A DNA stretch of 64,000 bases, taken from the NCBI GenBank assembly GCA_031385325.1, contig JANNBJ010000168.1:62001-126000 (forward strand). The letters run 5' to 3'. Origin of the DNA: SYFY01 sp031385325. GTDB taxonomy: Bacteria > Pseudomonadota > Gammaproteobacteria > Pseudomonadales > Azotimanducaceae. Shown here piece after piece: positions 51,211 through 59,862 of this stretch; position 1 is the stretch's first letter, and every line of letters begins with the position of its first letter. The notes beneath the pieces are model-generated. The model saw only the letters and a list, made by a program, of their open reading frames with translations. It was not told the origin of the DNA and did no database searches. Both the position numbers and the translations under genes were made by a program.

Positions 51211-52148
51211 ACATGCCAGCGAGCATCCGCCTGTCGACGCTGCAAATGGCACACTTTGCTGCCCGCGGGTTCCTGCGGCTTGATGAAGTGGTACCCGAAG
51301 CCATCAACCAGCGCTTTCTCGCCGATGTTGGACACGTGCCTGCCACCGAAGTGGACAGCCTGTGGAAACACTACGGCAAGATCATGCATTCCAGTGCAAT
51401 CCCGTTGGTCGACCCCGGCACACCGCTGGCTACCGCCTATCCCAATGACAGCGCGGTCGCCGAAATTCTTGGCTTGCCTCAGGTGCAGGGTGCCATCGAA
51501 AGCCTGGTTGGCGCCAACAGTGTTGTTGACCATCACTTCCTGCATATCACCTTTCCCGGACGACTCTACACAGCTGCGGGGCAGCCGCATGTAGCGCAAG
51601 CCACGCATCAGGACTCGACCATCGATCCACGTCGCGCCTTCGACATGCAGATGATGTACTTTCCTCATGATGTGACGCGGGATATGGGTGGCACCCGATT
51701 CATACCGGGCACACATCTGCGGGTCGTCAGCGAAGCCGCGATAGCGCGCTATCAGAATGTGAAGGGTCAGCAACACATGGTCTGCAAGGCTGGCACTCTG
51801 CTCTTCCTGCACCACGGCATCTGGCATGGTGGTGGTCGCAATGACTCGGAGCGACTGCGTTACATGTTCAAGATCCGGATGTGTCCGACCGTGCCTCAGA
51901 CCTTGTTGTGGGACACTCACGATCTCGAAGCCCGCTCGGAGACAAGACCGATCTTCTGGAACAGCAACCCGAGTAATGCCGAGACCATCGAATCCGTGCT
52001 CATGACTCCCGAGCCTTGGTTCGAAGCGGACACCGGTCGACTCGAGTTCGTCAATCGCATCAAGCTGTGGCGCTATCTGACCGGCAACAAAACCTGGGAC
52101 GCGGACTACTGGCTGACGCGTATCGAAAACGAGTACGGCAACGTATGA
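51207..52148 (+). CDS. Phytanoyl-CoA dioxygenase (PhyH) family protein
   Basis: 313 residues, Fe(II)/2-oxoglutarate-dependent oxygenase. The iron ligands are His134 and Asp136 (THQDST) and His207 (HHGIWHGGG); Arg in SERLRYMFKIR is a candidate 2-oxoglutarate anchor. MGGTRFIPGTHLRVV is the family's central strand. It acts in the cytoplasm on an unknown lipid or small molecule. It is part of a four-gene run with overlapping codons: hypothetical protein, PhyH, DUF2970 and a second 2-oxoglutarate oxygenase. Confidence 0.9.
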   Translation: MNMPASIRLSTLQMAHFAARGFLRLDEVVPEAINQRFLADVGHVPATEVDSLWKHYGKIMHSSAIPLVDPGTPLATAYPNDSAVAEILGLPQVQGAIESLVGANSVVDHHFLHITFPGRLYTAAGQPHVAQATHQDSTIDPRRAFDMQMMYFPHDVTRDMGGTRFIPGTHLRVVSEAAIARYQNVKGQQHMVCKAGTLLFLHHGIWHGGGRNDSERLRYMFKIRMCPTVPQTLLWDTHDLEARSETRPIFWNSNPSNAETIESVLMTPEPWFEADTGRLEFVNRIKLWRYLTGNKTWDADYWLTRIENEYGNV

Positions 52149-52384
52149 CGACACCCGAACCAAAGCCGGAACATGATCCGGAACAGGACAAGCCTCTGAC
52201 ATTCTGGCAGATGGCGATGAGCACTTTGGCGGCCGCCTTCGGCGTTCAGTCGAGTGCCAATCGCAACCGGGACTTCACAAAAGGCAAACCCTCGCATTTC
52301 ATCCTGTTTGGTATCGGCTTCACGATCGTCTTCGTTCTCGTGGTCGTCACGGTAGTGCGAACCGTGCTTGGCAGTGTGTCCTGA
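52145..52384 (+). CDS. DUF2970 family small membrane protein
   Basis: 79 residues. A polar N-terminus, then LTFWQMAMSTLAAAFGVQSS, NRDFTKGKPSHFILFGI and one membrane helix (FTIVFVLVVVTVVRTVL). This matches DUF2970, found in proteobacteria and of unknown role. It begins inside the PhyH stop (ATGA). Confidence 0.85.
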   Translation: MTTPEPKPEHDPEQDKPLTFWQMAMSTLAAAFGVQSSANRNRDFTKGKPSHFILFGIGFTIVFVLVVVTVVRTVLGSVS

Positions 52385-52390
52385 GAAACA

Positions 52391-53320
52391 ATGCCGAACA
52401 TTAGTATTCCGACCATTGATCTGCGTGATCCCGACCCTCACGCACTGATCGACGCCTGTCGGCAGTGGGGCATTTTCCAGCTGGCAGGGCACTGCATTCC
52501 CTCTTCATCGATCCACGATCTTCGCGTCGCAAGCCAGCAGCTCTTCACACACTCCGCCGCCGAAAAACAATCGATCGCGCGCACGCGAGATAACCCGTGG
52601 GGTTACTTCGACCAGGAACTGACCAAGAACGTACCTGACTGGAAAGAGATCTTCGACGTCGGTCCAGCTTATGGCACTTCCGTTCCCCAGTGGCCAACCG
52701 GACTATCGAGCTTTCGTCGAGCACTTGAGAGCTACACCGCCGAGGTGCACGCCTTGTCGTTGCAGGTGCTGGGTATGATTGTCGAGGGACTTGGCATGCA
52801 TGGGAGTCAGGTCGTCCACGCGTTCGAGCAGCACACCAGCTTTCTTCGGCTGAACCATTACCCCCGATGTCCTGATCCAGCAGGCGCAGACAGTCCAACA
52901 GTTCCAGTCAGCGGACGGCTCGGTATCGGACACCACACCGATGCAGGTGCGCTGACCGTTCTTGATCAGGCAGACGTTCCAGGGCTACAGGTGCTGCACG
53001 ACGGCGTGTGGCATCTGGTGCCTCCTGAGCCCGGAACCTTCACGATCAACATCGGTGACGTCGTCCAGGTCTGGTCAAACGATGACTACACTGCCCCTTT
53101 GCATCGGGTTATTGCCAATCAGGATCACGAGCGTTACTCAACCGCATACTTCCTCAATCCGCCCGCTGACTTCACCTATGCGCCGGCGCCATCAACCGAT
53201 GTTCAATCAAAACCACGGTATCGACCCATTCTATGGGGTGAGTTTCGGCAGCGTCGTGCGGCCGGAGACTTTGCCAACTACGGGCAGGAAGCGCAGATCG
53301 CGGATTACCGGATCAGCTGA
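52391..53320 (+). CDS. Isopenicillin-N-synthase-family 2-oxoglutarate/Fe(II) oxygenase
   Basis: 309 residues. The N-terminal DIOX_N part (IPTIDLRDPDPHALIDACRQ, GIFQLAGH) precedes the core with iron ligands His182 and Asp184 (GHHTDAGALT) and His238 (PLHRV); Arg248 in RYS is the expected 2-oxoglutarate anchor. LNHYPRCPDP is typical of the family. The presence of an RxS motif argues for a 2-oxoglutarate oxygenase rather than a true IPNS. It follows DUF2970 by 6 bases and converges on the kinase gene. Confidence 0.92.
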   Translation: MPNISIPTIDLRDPDPHALIDACRQWGIFQLAGHCIPSSSIHDLRVASQQLFTHSAAEKQSIARTRDNPWGYFDQELTKNVPDWKEIFDVGPAYGTSVPQWPTGLSSFRRALESYTAEVHALSLQVLGMIVEGLGMHGSQVVHAFEQHTSFLRLNHYPRCPDPAGADSPTVPVSGRLGIGHHTDAGALTVLDQADVPGLQVLHDGVWHLVPPEPGTFTINIGDVVQVWSNDDYTAPLHRVIANQDHERYSTAYFLNPPADFTYAPAPSTDVQSKPRYRPILWGEFRQRRAAGDFANYGQEAQIADYRIS

Positions 53321-53332
53321 TGTCCTCTCCGC

Positions 53333-54304
53333 TCAGTCGAATGCAAGACTCCTGCGCAATTGATCGATACACGTGCGCATCATGGCCTCACGCTCCAGAC
53401 AGTCCTGCACAAACCGGAATTGTCGCGCTGCTCGAACCAGGTTTTCGCCGCGCTCGCGGACCTTGAACCACACATCCCCCTCGGCGTGGTCAATAAGGTA
53501 ACGAACACCCAGAGTGCTGGCGACGTAGCGTGGGGCAAGTACCAGTTCCTCGATGGTGGCGTGTTGCAGATGAGGCAGGAAGCCTTTCGCCAACGCGGTA
53601 AAAACTGCCGGCTCAACAAAACCATTCACCACAAACGCACTGCGCACCAGATCTCCCCAGTCCAGACCCCAATGACCTGGCATGAGCGTATCCAGATCCA
53701 CCACAGCCAACACGCTGTCAGTTCCCTGTGCGAACAGGAGATTTTCGAACTTGCAATCGCCATGGATGTGGCCCGTGACCCGGCCAAACAAACCCGTCAA
53801 CGGCTGATGGGCGTCGATCAGTGCGCGCCAAGGTGTCTGCACATGCAGTTCATCAAAGCGGTTGATATGGCGGTCGAAAGCATGAAAGCCATGAATGGAA
53901 GGAACCAGCTGCGGCGCTGGCAAACCCGCCAACGATCGCTGGAAAGCGCCATATGCCGCACCCGCCGCACGCGCCTGCTCAGGATTTTCGGGGCGCTTCC
54001 TCGCGACGCTGCCTTCAACAAAGCGCCACACCCGCCAGACTTCACCATCGATCAACGCAAACCCTTGTTGATCGCGCGTGGGCCGCAAGCTCGGCACCAG
54101 CTTCGGGTCGATGTGCGCAAGAACCCGCTGGATGTTGTGCATCACCAGTTGCGGGTCAACAAAAACACGTCGATTGATCTGTTGCAGCACCCATCGTTCA
54201 TCGGCTTCCGTCACGAGCCAGGTGTGGTTGATATGTCCTGCACCTAACGACTCGATGACGGTCGGCTCGCCCCAGTGGTCCGCAAAGGCTGTCTGAGGAT
54301 TCAC
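53333..54304 (-). CDS. N-acetylhexosamine-kinase-like phosphotransferase
   Basis: 323 residues of the choline-kinase/APH superfamily. GAGHINHTWLV, VLQQINRRVFVDPQLVMHNI, the catalytic loop HGDCKFENLL (His181, Asp183, Lys185, Asn188) and VVDLDTLMPGHWGLDWGDLV (from 201) resemble NahK, the anomeric N-acetylhexosamine 1-kinase. The GTG start overlaps the stop of the GH20 gene (GTGA), which would supply free GlcNAc or GalNAc. This context supports a sugar kinase over an antibiotic kinase. Specificity is inferred. Confidence 0.75.
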   Translation of the reverse strand: MNPQTAFADHWGEPTVIESLGAGHINHTWLVTEADERWVLQQINRRVFVDPQLVMHNIQRVLAHIDPKLVPSLRPTRDQQGFALIDGEVWRVWRFVEGSVARKRPENPEQARAAGAAYGAFQRSLAGLPAPQLVPSIHGFHAFDRHINRFDELHVQTPWRALIDAHQPLTGLFGRVTGHIHGDCKFENLLFAQGTDSVLAVVDLDTLMPGHWGLDWGDLVRSAFVVNGFVEPAVFTALAKGFLPHLQHATIEELVLAPRYVASTLGVRYLIDHAEGDVWFKVRERGENLVRAARQFRFVQDCLEREAMMRTCIDQLRRSLAFD

Positions 54305-56199
54305 TGCAATCGATCAGCCAGTATCAGCAGCACGGCCGGCATGTACTCGCCATGCGGACGAAACAGCTGCAACAACCGCGAGCGCGCATCCGCCTTAACC
54401 AGATGGCCGGACAGATAGTCCAGCATGATGCCTGCACCATCCCCGATTGCACCGAACACCGGCAGCACATCTTCCGGCACTCGGTTACTGCCGGAAAAAG
54501 CGCGCCAGCGTTGACAGGCACGCAGCAGTTGCGTATCCGGCATGTCGCGCATCGCCAGCGCCGACAGACTTTCTGGCAACAGGAAATCTACCGCACGATC
54601 AAGTCGAGACTCCGGTGTGTATGGCCGCGCCTGTGGCATCTGCGTTCCACGTATTCGCGCATTGAGCGCAACCTCTCCCAACAATCGCCCGTACCACTTC
54701 ACAGGTTCACACAACTCGATGATTTCCAGTGCTGGATCATCATTCATGAGTGCTGCAAGTAATTGCCGCTGATCGGCAAGCTCCGCCTTGATAACGTCGG
54801 GATAGCGGGCCTGCAGCTGAATCGGATCGTCAGTGTCCGGAGCGACCGACCACAGTAGTTCTGCAATCGCGGGCATCCGACTCCACAACCGTCCAGGCAG
54901 GCAATGCTGATCAACCAGCTCGCCCCACAGACAGGCTTCGCCTCCCACGATCTTGCCCTGGGATGATTGCTTTCCAATTGCCGTCTGCTTGCGCCATGCA
55001 TGGGTCCAGCGCATTCCGGCTGCCACATGTTCGAAACGTGGATCGGCAAGGAGCGCATCCTCCTGACTCAGGAGCTCTGCCAGCGGTGCAGCCGGATCGT
55101 AGTGTCCATGCACAGAGCCGGGATAAAAAAGATCCAGGTAATAGCCGGATGACACGATGCAGTCATGCCCTGCATCGAGCGCTCTGTCACGCGCGGTTGC
55201 ACCGCGCCAGCTTTGCACGAGCAATTCGGGTGGCATGTCCTCATGCAACACTTCATCCCAGCCAATCGGCTTTCGATGGCGGCTAACAAGACTTTTCATC
55301 ACCCGACGATTGAAGTAAGCCTGCAGCGCAGCAGAGTCTGCCAACCCCTGTTGTGCCATGAATGCCTGCACACCCGCGTGATCGCGCCACCAGGAAGAGT
55401 GCACTTCATCACCGCCGATGTGTACGTAGTCATCGGGAAAGACCGCAACGACTTCAGCGAGCAGATCATCAATCGCCGCATACACGGATTCATCTGCGGG
55501 ATTGAGGCAGCCGGGATGCACACCAAAACGCTGGCTCGACTGCGTTTCTCCTGCCCCCCACTCCGGATAGGCTGTGAGCCAGCTTGTGACGTGCCCGGGC
55601 ATGTCGAGTTCGGGCACCAACCGCACGCCGCGGTCAGCCGCGTATTCGACCAGCGCCACAAGTTCCGGCTGGGTGTAATGCTCGGTACTTGCAAGCTTTG
55701 GAAAACGATGTGACTGGAATCGAAATCCCTGGTCATCGGCGAGATGCAGGTGCAGCACATTCAGTTTGAGCCACGACATCCCGTCAATAACGCGCTCAAG
55801 CAGCGGAATTGGCAGAAAACGTCGCGCCGGATCGAGCATGAGCCCGCGCCATGGAAAGCGCGGACCATCTTCGATATGGCAACGACGAATACCCTCGGGC
55901 GTTGCCAATTGCGCAAGCGTCGTGAGGCCATGCAGCGCACCCCATATCGTGTGCGCCTGGATGACCACGCCGGCTGAATCTGCCTCCAGCGTGTACCGTT
56001 CATCCTGCCCGGTTTGAGGTACCGGTGAAGCCACCTTCCATTGCACCGACAGCACCTGGTCGGAAGGCTCTGACAAGACCGCAAACAACCGTCGCGTAGC
56101 TCGCTCGACTCTCGCCGCGTCCGGACCTTCACAACGAATCACACCGGGTAGAGCTACACGTTCGGTGTGCAGCACTGCTCGGGTCGGCGAAGGCAGCAT
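54301..56199 (-). CDS. GH20 beta-N-acetylhexosaminidase
   Basis: 632 residues. A GH20b N-terminal domain (to about 110) precedes the barrel: DGPRFPWRGLMLDPARRF, LKLNVLHLHLADDQGFRF, VPELDMPGH and the catalytic pair Asp264-Glu265 in HIGGDEVH. AWGE-type closing motif appears as EACLWGELVD. No signal peptide is seen, so it is probably cytoplasmic and acts on imported chito-oligosaccharides or glycan fragments. First gene of a pair with the NahK-like kinase. Confidence 0.93.
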   Translation of the reverse strand: MLPSPTRAVLHTERVALPGVIRCEGPDAARVERATRRLFAVLSEPSDQVLSVQWKVASPVPQTGQDERYTLEADSAGVVIQAHTIWGALHGLTTLAQLATPEGIRRCHIEDGPRFPWRGLMLDPARRFLPIPLLERVIDGMSWLKLNVLHLHLADDQGFRFQSHRFPKLASTEHYTQPELVALVEYAADRGVRLVPELDMPGHVTSWLTAYPEWGAGETQSSQRFGVHPGCLNPADESVYAAIDDLLAEVVAVFPDDYVHIGGDEVHSSWWRDHAGVQAFMAQQGLADSAALQAYFNRRVMKSLVSRHRKPIGWDEVLHEDMPPELLVQSWRGATARDRALDAGHDCIVSSGYYLDLFYPGSVHGHYDPAAPLAELLSQEDALLADPRFEHVAAGMRWTHAWRKQTAIGKQSSQGKIVGGEACLWGELVDQHCLPGRLWSRMPAIAELLWSVAPDTDDPIQLQARYPDVIKAELADQRQLLAALMNDDPALEIIELCEPVKWYGRLLGEVALNARIRGTQMPQARPYTPESRLDRAVDFLLPESLSALAMRDMPDTQLLRACQRWRAFSGSNRVPEDVLPVFGAIGDGAGIMLDYLSGHLVKADARSRLLQLFRPHGEYMPAVLLILADRLQ

Positions 56200-56218
56200 G
56201 ACCTTTGTCGGGGTTCTA

Positions 56219-56740
56219 TCAGCCTTTCAACTGCGGCCGGCCCATGTAGTCGCGCTTGCCTATTGGAACACCCTTCATACGCAGAATGTCGTAGGCCGTT
56301 GTCGCATGAAAATGCATGTTCGGCAGGGAGAACGACATCAAGAAGCCTTCTGCAACAAACGGCATCGAGTTGGCACCGAGCCTGAATGTCACATCCTTGC
56401 CGAGCATCGCGTTGACGGACTCCCGCGAGAGGCTGGCTACATAGGACTTCGCTTCTTCAATCAACGCCTGCAGGCCGGCGTAGTCCAGCTCCGCCCCACC
56501 GGATGGTGGCGCAAACTCGCCCGCTTGTACGCCGCGCAGTGCGCCCATGGTGTGGTGTGCCACCGATCCCACCTGAAAACGAAAGGGCGACATGTCGGGG
56601 TAGAGTCGGGTTGCAACGACGTCATCCAGGCTGATGCCATTGGCCTGACAGTGCTCGGCGCCCTTTTTCAGAAAGCCGGCAACCGCGCCCAATGTTTGTG
56701 TGAACGGTGCTACAGAGATGTCGTAGAGTGAAAGTGCCAT
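56219..56740 (-). CDS. DUF1993 family protein
   Basis: 173 residues from the ATG at 56740, preceded by AGGA. Signatures are LYDISVAPFTQTLGAVAGFL at the start, DMSPFRFQVGSVAHHTMGAL, FVAEGFLMSFSLPNMHFHAT and AYDILRMKGVPIGKRDYMG at the end. This is the DUF1993/DinB-like four-helix fold, whose members may bind metal through the His residues. No function is established. It lies 19 bases upstream of the GH20 gene on the same strand and could share its transcript. Confidence 0.9.
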   Translation of the reverse strand: MALSLYDISVAPFTQTLGAVAGFLKKGAEHCQANGISLDDVVATRLYPDMSPFRFQVGSVAHHTMGALRGVQAGEFAPPSGGAELDYAGLQALIEEAKSYVASLSRESVNAMLGKDVTFRLGANSMPFVAEGFLMSFSLPNMHFHATTAYDILRMKGVPIGKRDYMGRPQLKG

Positions 56741-56853
56741 GCGATTTTCCTGCCATTGGATTAGGCCCTTAGTTTGGCACAAGACTTGTGAGTGATGGAG
56801 GTCGATGACACCATCGCGCCTGCTCATCAAGCCCACCGTGGGGAGGCTTTTTC

Positions 56854-57456
56854 ATGAACGTTCAGGAACGCATGCGCGCCGTGCTTGCCGCTGAAGCCGC
56901 TGCCATCTCGGCTGTCAATGTCGATGATCAGTACATCTTGGCTGTGCAGTTCATGCAGGCCTGCAAAGGCAAGATCGTGACAACAGGCATCGGCAAGGCC
57001 GGTCACATCGCGCACAAGTTTGCAGCAACACTGTGCTCGACGGCGACGCCAGCAGTTTTTCTGCACCCTGCGGAAGCGGCACACGGTGATCTTGGCCTGC
57101 TGTCCGCAGACGATGTGATGATCGCGTTTTCCACCAGCGGCAAGAGCCGTGAAGTGCTTGAGGTGTGCGAACTCGCCAAACACATGGGCGTTGCTCACGT
57201 CATTGCCGTAACGTCGCATCCCGACTCGGATCTGCGTCGTTACGCCGATGTCGTGCTGGACATGGGGGTCATCGAAGAGCCGTGCCCACTCGGGCTTACA
57301 CCGTCAGCCTCCATGGCGGTCATGCTGGCGATCAGCGACGCCGTGGCGCTGGCGCTCATGGAAGCAAAGGGCATCACTCGTCACGACTATGGGCTGCGCC
57401 ATCATGGCGGTTATCTGGGTCGGGCAGCGCGGACAGACAATCTGCCCTCCAGCTGA
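56854..57456 (+). CDS. SIS-domain sugar-phosphate isomerase (KdsD/KpsF-like), without CBS domains
   Basis: 200 residues made of a single SIS domain: GIGKAGHIAHKFAATLCSTA, HPAEAAHGDLGLL, FSTSGKSREVLEV and CPLGLTPSASMAVMLAISDA. These match D-arabinose 5-phosphate isomerase, the first enzyme of Kdo synthesis. KdsD and KpsF carry two C-terminal CBS domains; here the protein ends after HDYGLRHHGGYLGRAA, so the regulatory part is missing. It is either a short paralogue or a different aldose-ketose isomerase. It is divergent from the DUF1993 gene. Confidence 0.87.
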   Translation: MNVQERMRAVLAAEAAAISAVNVDDQYILAVQFMQACKGKIVTTGIGKAGHIAHKFAATLCSTATPAVFLHPAEAAHGDLGLLSADDVMIAFSTSGKSREVLEVCELAKHMGVAHVIAVTSHPDSDLRRYADVVLDMGVIEEPCPLGLTPSASMAVMLAISDAVALALMEAKGITRHDYGLRHHGGYLGRAARTDNLPSS

Positions 57457-57457
57457 T

Positions 57458-57868
57458 CTACTCAGGCAATATTTCCAGCCGCCAATCGCAGCCTTCCTCA
57501 ACAAAACCCAGCCGTGGCAACAGACGATTGACGGCGGCATGAGCCCCGCAGACCACTTCTCGTGCGCCCTTGGTTTCAGCCACACCAAGCGCATGCCCAA
57601 CCAGCCAGCTCGCCAGCCCCCTGTCACGAAACTCGGGCTGCACCGCCAGCGCCGTGATACGAAACTGTACCGCCCCCGAGTTGACAAGCACATACACACC
57701 AATCGCTGAGTCGCGGTGTTTGGCAATCCGCAACAGTGGCTCGTTTCTGGCCGCTTCGATCAATGGTTCGGTAAGACCGGATAGTTCCAGCAGTCGTCGA
57801 GGAAAGTCCTGTGGATAGGGATAGTAGATGCGGATTTCACGTGTGAGGAACAGCAGATCGGTGGCCAA
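57458..57868 (-). CDS. GNAT-family N-acetyltransferase
   Basis: 136 residues. The acetyl-CoA loop is ITALAVQPEFRDRGLASWLV; the C-terminus has the helix-strand pattern NRLLPRLGFVEEGCDW. The N-terminal part (REIRIYYPYPQDF) is short. The substrate is unknown. Its ATG lies 2 bases after the stop of the cystathionine-synthase-like gene, so the two are in one operon. It converges with the SIS gene. Confidence 0.87.
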   Translation of the reverse strand: MATDLLFLTREIRIYYPYPQDFPRRLLELSGLTEPLIEAARNEPLLRIAKHRDSAIGVYVLVNSGAVQFRITALAVQPEFRDRGLASWLVGHALGVAETKGAREVVCGAHAAVNRLLPRLGFVEEGCDWRLEILPE

Positions 57869-57870
57869 TG

Positions 57871-59040
57871 TCAGATGGCCGCCAGCGCCTGTGCAAGATC
57901 CGCGATCAGATCTGCCTCGGTCTCAATCCCGACGCTCACCCGGATCAAACCGTCACCAATACCGAGTTTCTGCCGCACGTCCGGAGGAACACTCGCATGC
58001 GTCATGATGGCTGGATGCTCAATGAGCGACTCCACGCCACCCAGACTTTCTGCCAGCGTGAAGATGCGCACCGCTTCGAGAAATCTCCTGGCCCCGGCCA
58101 GGTCTGTATCCAGTTCCATGGCCAGCATGCCACCAAAACCGGACATCTGCCGAACCGCCAGTTCGTGCTGTGGATGACTCGGCAGACCCGGATACATCAC
58201 GCGCTTCACCCGTGGATGCGCTTCCAGAAATCGAGCGACCACCATCGCTCCTCTGGCGTGTGCCTGCATGCGCACGGCCAGGGTCTTGAGACTGCGCAGA
58301 CACAACCACGAATCGAAGGTTGCCTGCACACCGCCCACCGCATTGGCCATGAACTTGAGTTCGCCGCCGAGTTTGTCATCGTCGGTGATCACCACGCCAC
58401 CAATCAGATCACTGTGGCCATTGATGTATTTGGTGGTGGAGTGCAGCACCAGATCAGCGCCCAGTTCCAGCGGCCGCTGGAAATACGGGCTCATGAAGGT
58501 GTTGTCGACCATGACCAGCACGTTTTGTTCATGCGCAATCGCCACCAGTGCCTGGATGTCTACCAGTTTCATGAGGGGGTTGGTCGGACTTTCCAGCCAC
58601 AACATGCGGGTGTTGGGGCGCAACGCCCCGCGCAACGCCTCGGGGTTCGACAAGTCCAGATAGTCGAACGTTATCCCTTGTTTGCGAAAAACCTTTTCGA
58701 ACAATCGCAACGTGCCGCCATACATGTCATCGCAGCACACCACGTGGTCTCCCTGCGACAGCAGATGCATGACGGTGGTGGCCCCGACACATCCGGACGC
58801 GAACGCAAATCCGTGCCGACCACCCTCGAGATTGGCCACGCACTGTTCGTACGCGGCACGGGTGGGATTCTGCGAGCGGCTGTATTCGTAACCCTGATGC
58901 ACGCCGGGAGATGACTGCGCAAACGTCGAGGTCAGGTACATCGGCGTGACCACCGCACCGGTTACCGGATCCGGTGATTGGCCCGCATGGATTGCCCTCG
59001 TCTCGAAACCCAACTGCCCGATGTCATTGTGATTTTTCAT
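57871..59040 (-). CDS. Cystathionine gamma-synthase/gamma-lyase family PLP enzyme
   Basis: 389 residues. GFETRAIHAGQSPDP start, SGCVGATTVMHLLSQGDHVV, LESPTNPLMKLVDI, the PLP Lys204 in HSTTKYINGHSD and ESLGGVESLIEHPA. These place it in the MetB/MetC branch of Cys/Met metabolism enzymes. The Glu in GGVES is found in both gamma-synthase and gamma-lyase, so direction (methionine synthesis or cysteine formation) cannot be decided here. First gene of a pair with the acetyltransferase and divergent from the TPR gene. Confidence 0.93.
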   Translation of the reverse strand: MKNHNDIGQLGFETRAIHAGQSPDPVTGAVVTPMYLTSTFAQSSPGVHQGYEYSRSQNPTRAAYEQCVANLEGGRHGFAFASGCVGATTVMHLLSQGDHVVCCDDMYGGTLRLFEKVFRKQGITFDYLDLSNPEALRGALRPNTRMLWLESPTNPLMKLVDIQALVAIAHEQNVLVMVDNTFMSPYFQRPLELGADLVLHSTTKYINGHSDLIGGVVITDDDKLGGELKFMANAVGGVQATFDSWLCLRSLKTLAVRMQAHARGAMVVARFLEAHPRVKRVMYPGLPSHPQHELAVRQMSGFGGMLAMELDTDLAGARRFLEAVRIFTLAESLGGVESLIEHPAIMTHASVPPDVRQKLGIGDGLIRVSVGIETEADLIADLAQALAAI

Positions 59041-59085
59041 GTTGGCACGTTAGCTACCACTGGCCTGCTCGGCAAGGCTTTGCAG

Positions 59086-59094
59086 TACACTGCC
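59086..59094 (+). promoter_or_regulatory. TACACTGCC promoter-like word before the TPR gene
   Basis: TACACT as a candidate -10 element 65 bases before the TPR-protein ATG, in the same orientation as the gene. One of four exact TACACTGCC copies on the plus strand. No strong -35 is visible. Confidence 0.3.
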
Positions 59095-59155
59095 GTTATC
59101 CGGACCTTCCACATACCGCGTTCGGAACCAGACCGCCGAGAACGGAGAAATCATC

Positions 59156-59851
59156 ATGTCGAGCCTTCGCACCCTGCTTACCGTTGGATCCCTGTTTTAC
59201 CTGATGGTGGGCGTAACAATTCTGGAAACCGCCCAGGCTGCTGGCAGCAGTGGCGGCGGTGGTGGGTTCAGCGGCAGCGCGCCAGCGCCAGAGCGGCGTG
59301 CAAAGACACCTGAAGACATCGCCAACGGCCACTACAAGGCAGGCCTCAAGTTCAAGGCGAAGGCCTGGAAGGCTGAAGAGAAAGCCGCCAAGGCGACCAA
59401 GGACACCAAACGCGAGAAGCTGTTGGCACAGGCTCGTAAATTCTACGAAAAGGCCATGGCCTCGCAGGCAACGGCCATCAAGGTCAACGAACAGCACTAC
59501 GAAGCCGCCAACGAACTCGGCTACGCGCTGCGCAAGACCGGCGACTATCGCAAGGCCATCGGCGCCTACAACTACGCACTGCAACTGCGGCCGAGTTTCT
59601 ATCCGGCAATCGAGTATCGCGGTGAAGCGTTCCTGATGATGGGTTTCATCAAGGAATCCCAAGAGGCCTACATGACACTGTTCCGCAACGACCGGGAGCT
59701 GGCCGATCAACTGATGGCGACCATGGAAAAGTGGCACGCAGCTCAACCCGATGGCGGCCCAAAAAAGGCATTCGCAGACTGGCTGGCCGAGCGCAAACAA
59801 CTCGCCTCGATTGGCCACGATCTGTCGTCCAACAACACGCGCGTCTGGTAG
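59156..59851 (+). CDS. Exported TPR protein
   Basis: 231 residues with a signal peptide (hydrophobic core VGSLFYLMVGVTIL, cleavage near AQA), a Gly/Ser-rich linker (GSSGGGGGFSGSAPAP), a Lys/Ala-rich helix (AWKAEEKAAKATKDTKREK) and two to three TPR-like helices, of which HYEAANELGYALRKTGDY is the clearest. It is a periplasmic scaffolding protein of unknown partner. The di-haem peroxidase gene begins 11 bases after its stop, so the two are co-transcribed. Confidence 0.85.
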   Translation: MSSLRTLLTVGSLFYLMVGVTILETAQAAGSSGGGGGFSGSAPAPERRAKTPEDIANGHYKAGLKFKAKAWKAEEKAAKATKDTKREKLLAQARKFYEKAMASQATAIKVNEQHYEAANELGYALRKTGDYRKAIGAYNYALQLRPSFYPAIEYRGEAFLMMGFIKESQEAYMTLFRNDRELADQLMATMEKWHAAQPDGGPKKAFADWLAERKQLASIGHDLSSNNTRVW

Positions 59852-59862
59852 AGGTTCGAACA

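Noticed and set aside
59731..59862. ATG at 59731 as start of the di-haem peroxidase
   Set aside because: It would add 44 basic residues encoded inside the TPR gene before the lipoprotein signal, and it has no ribosome site of its own.
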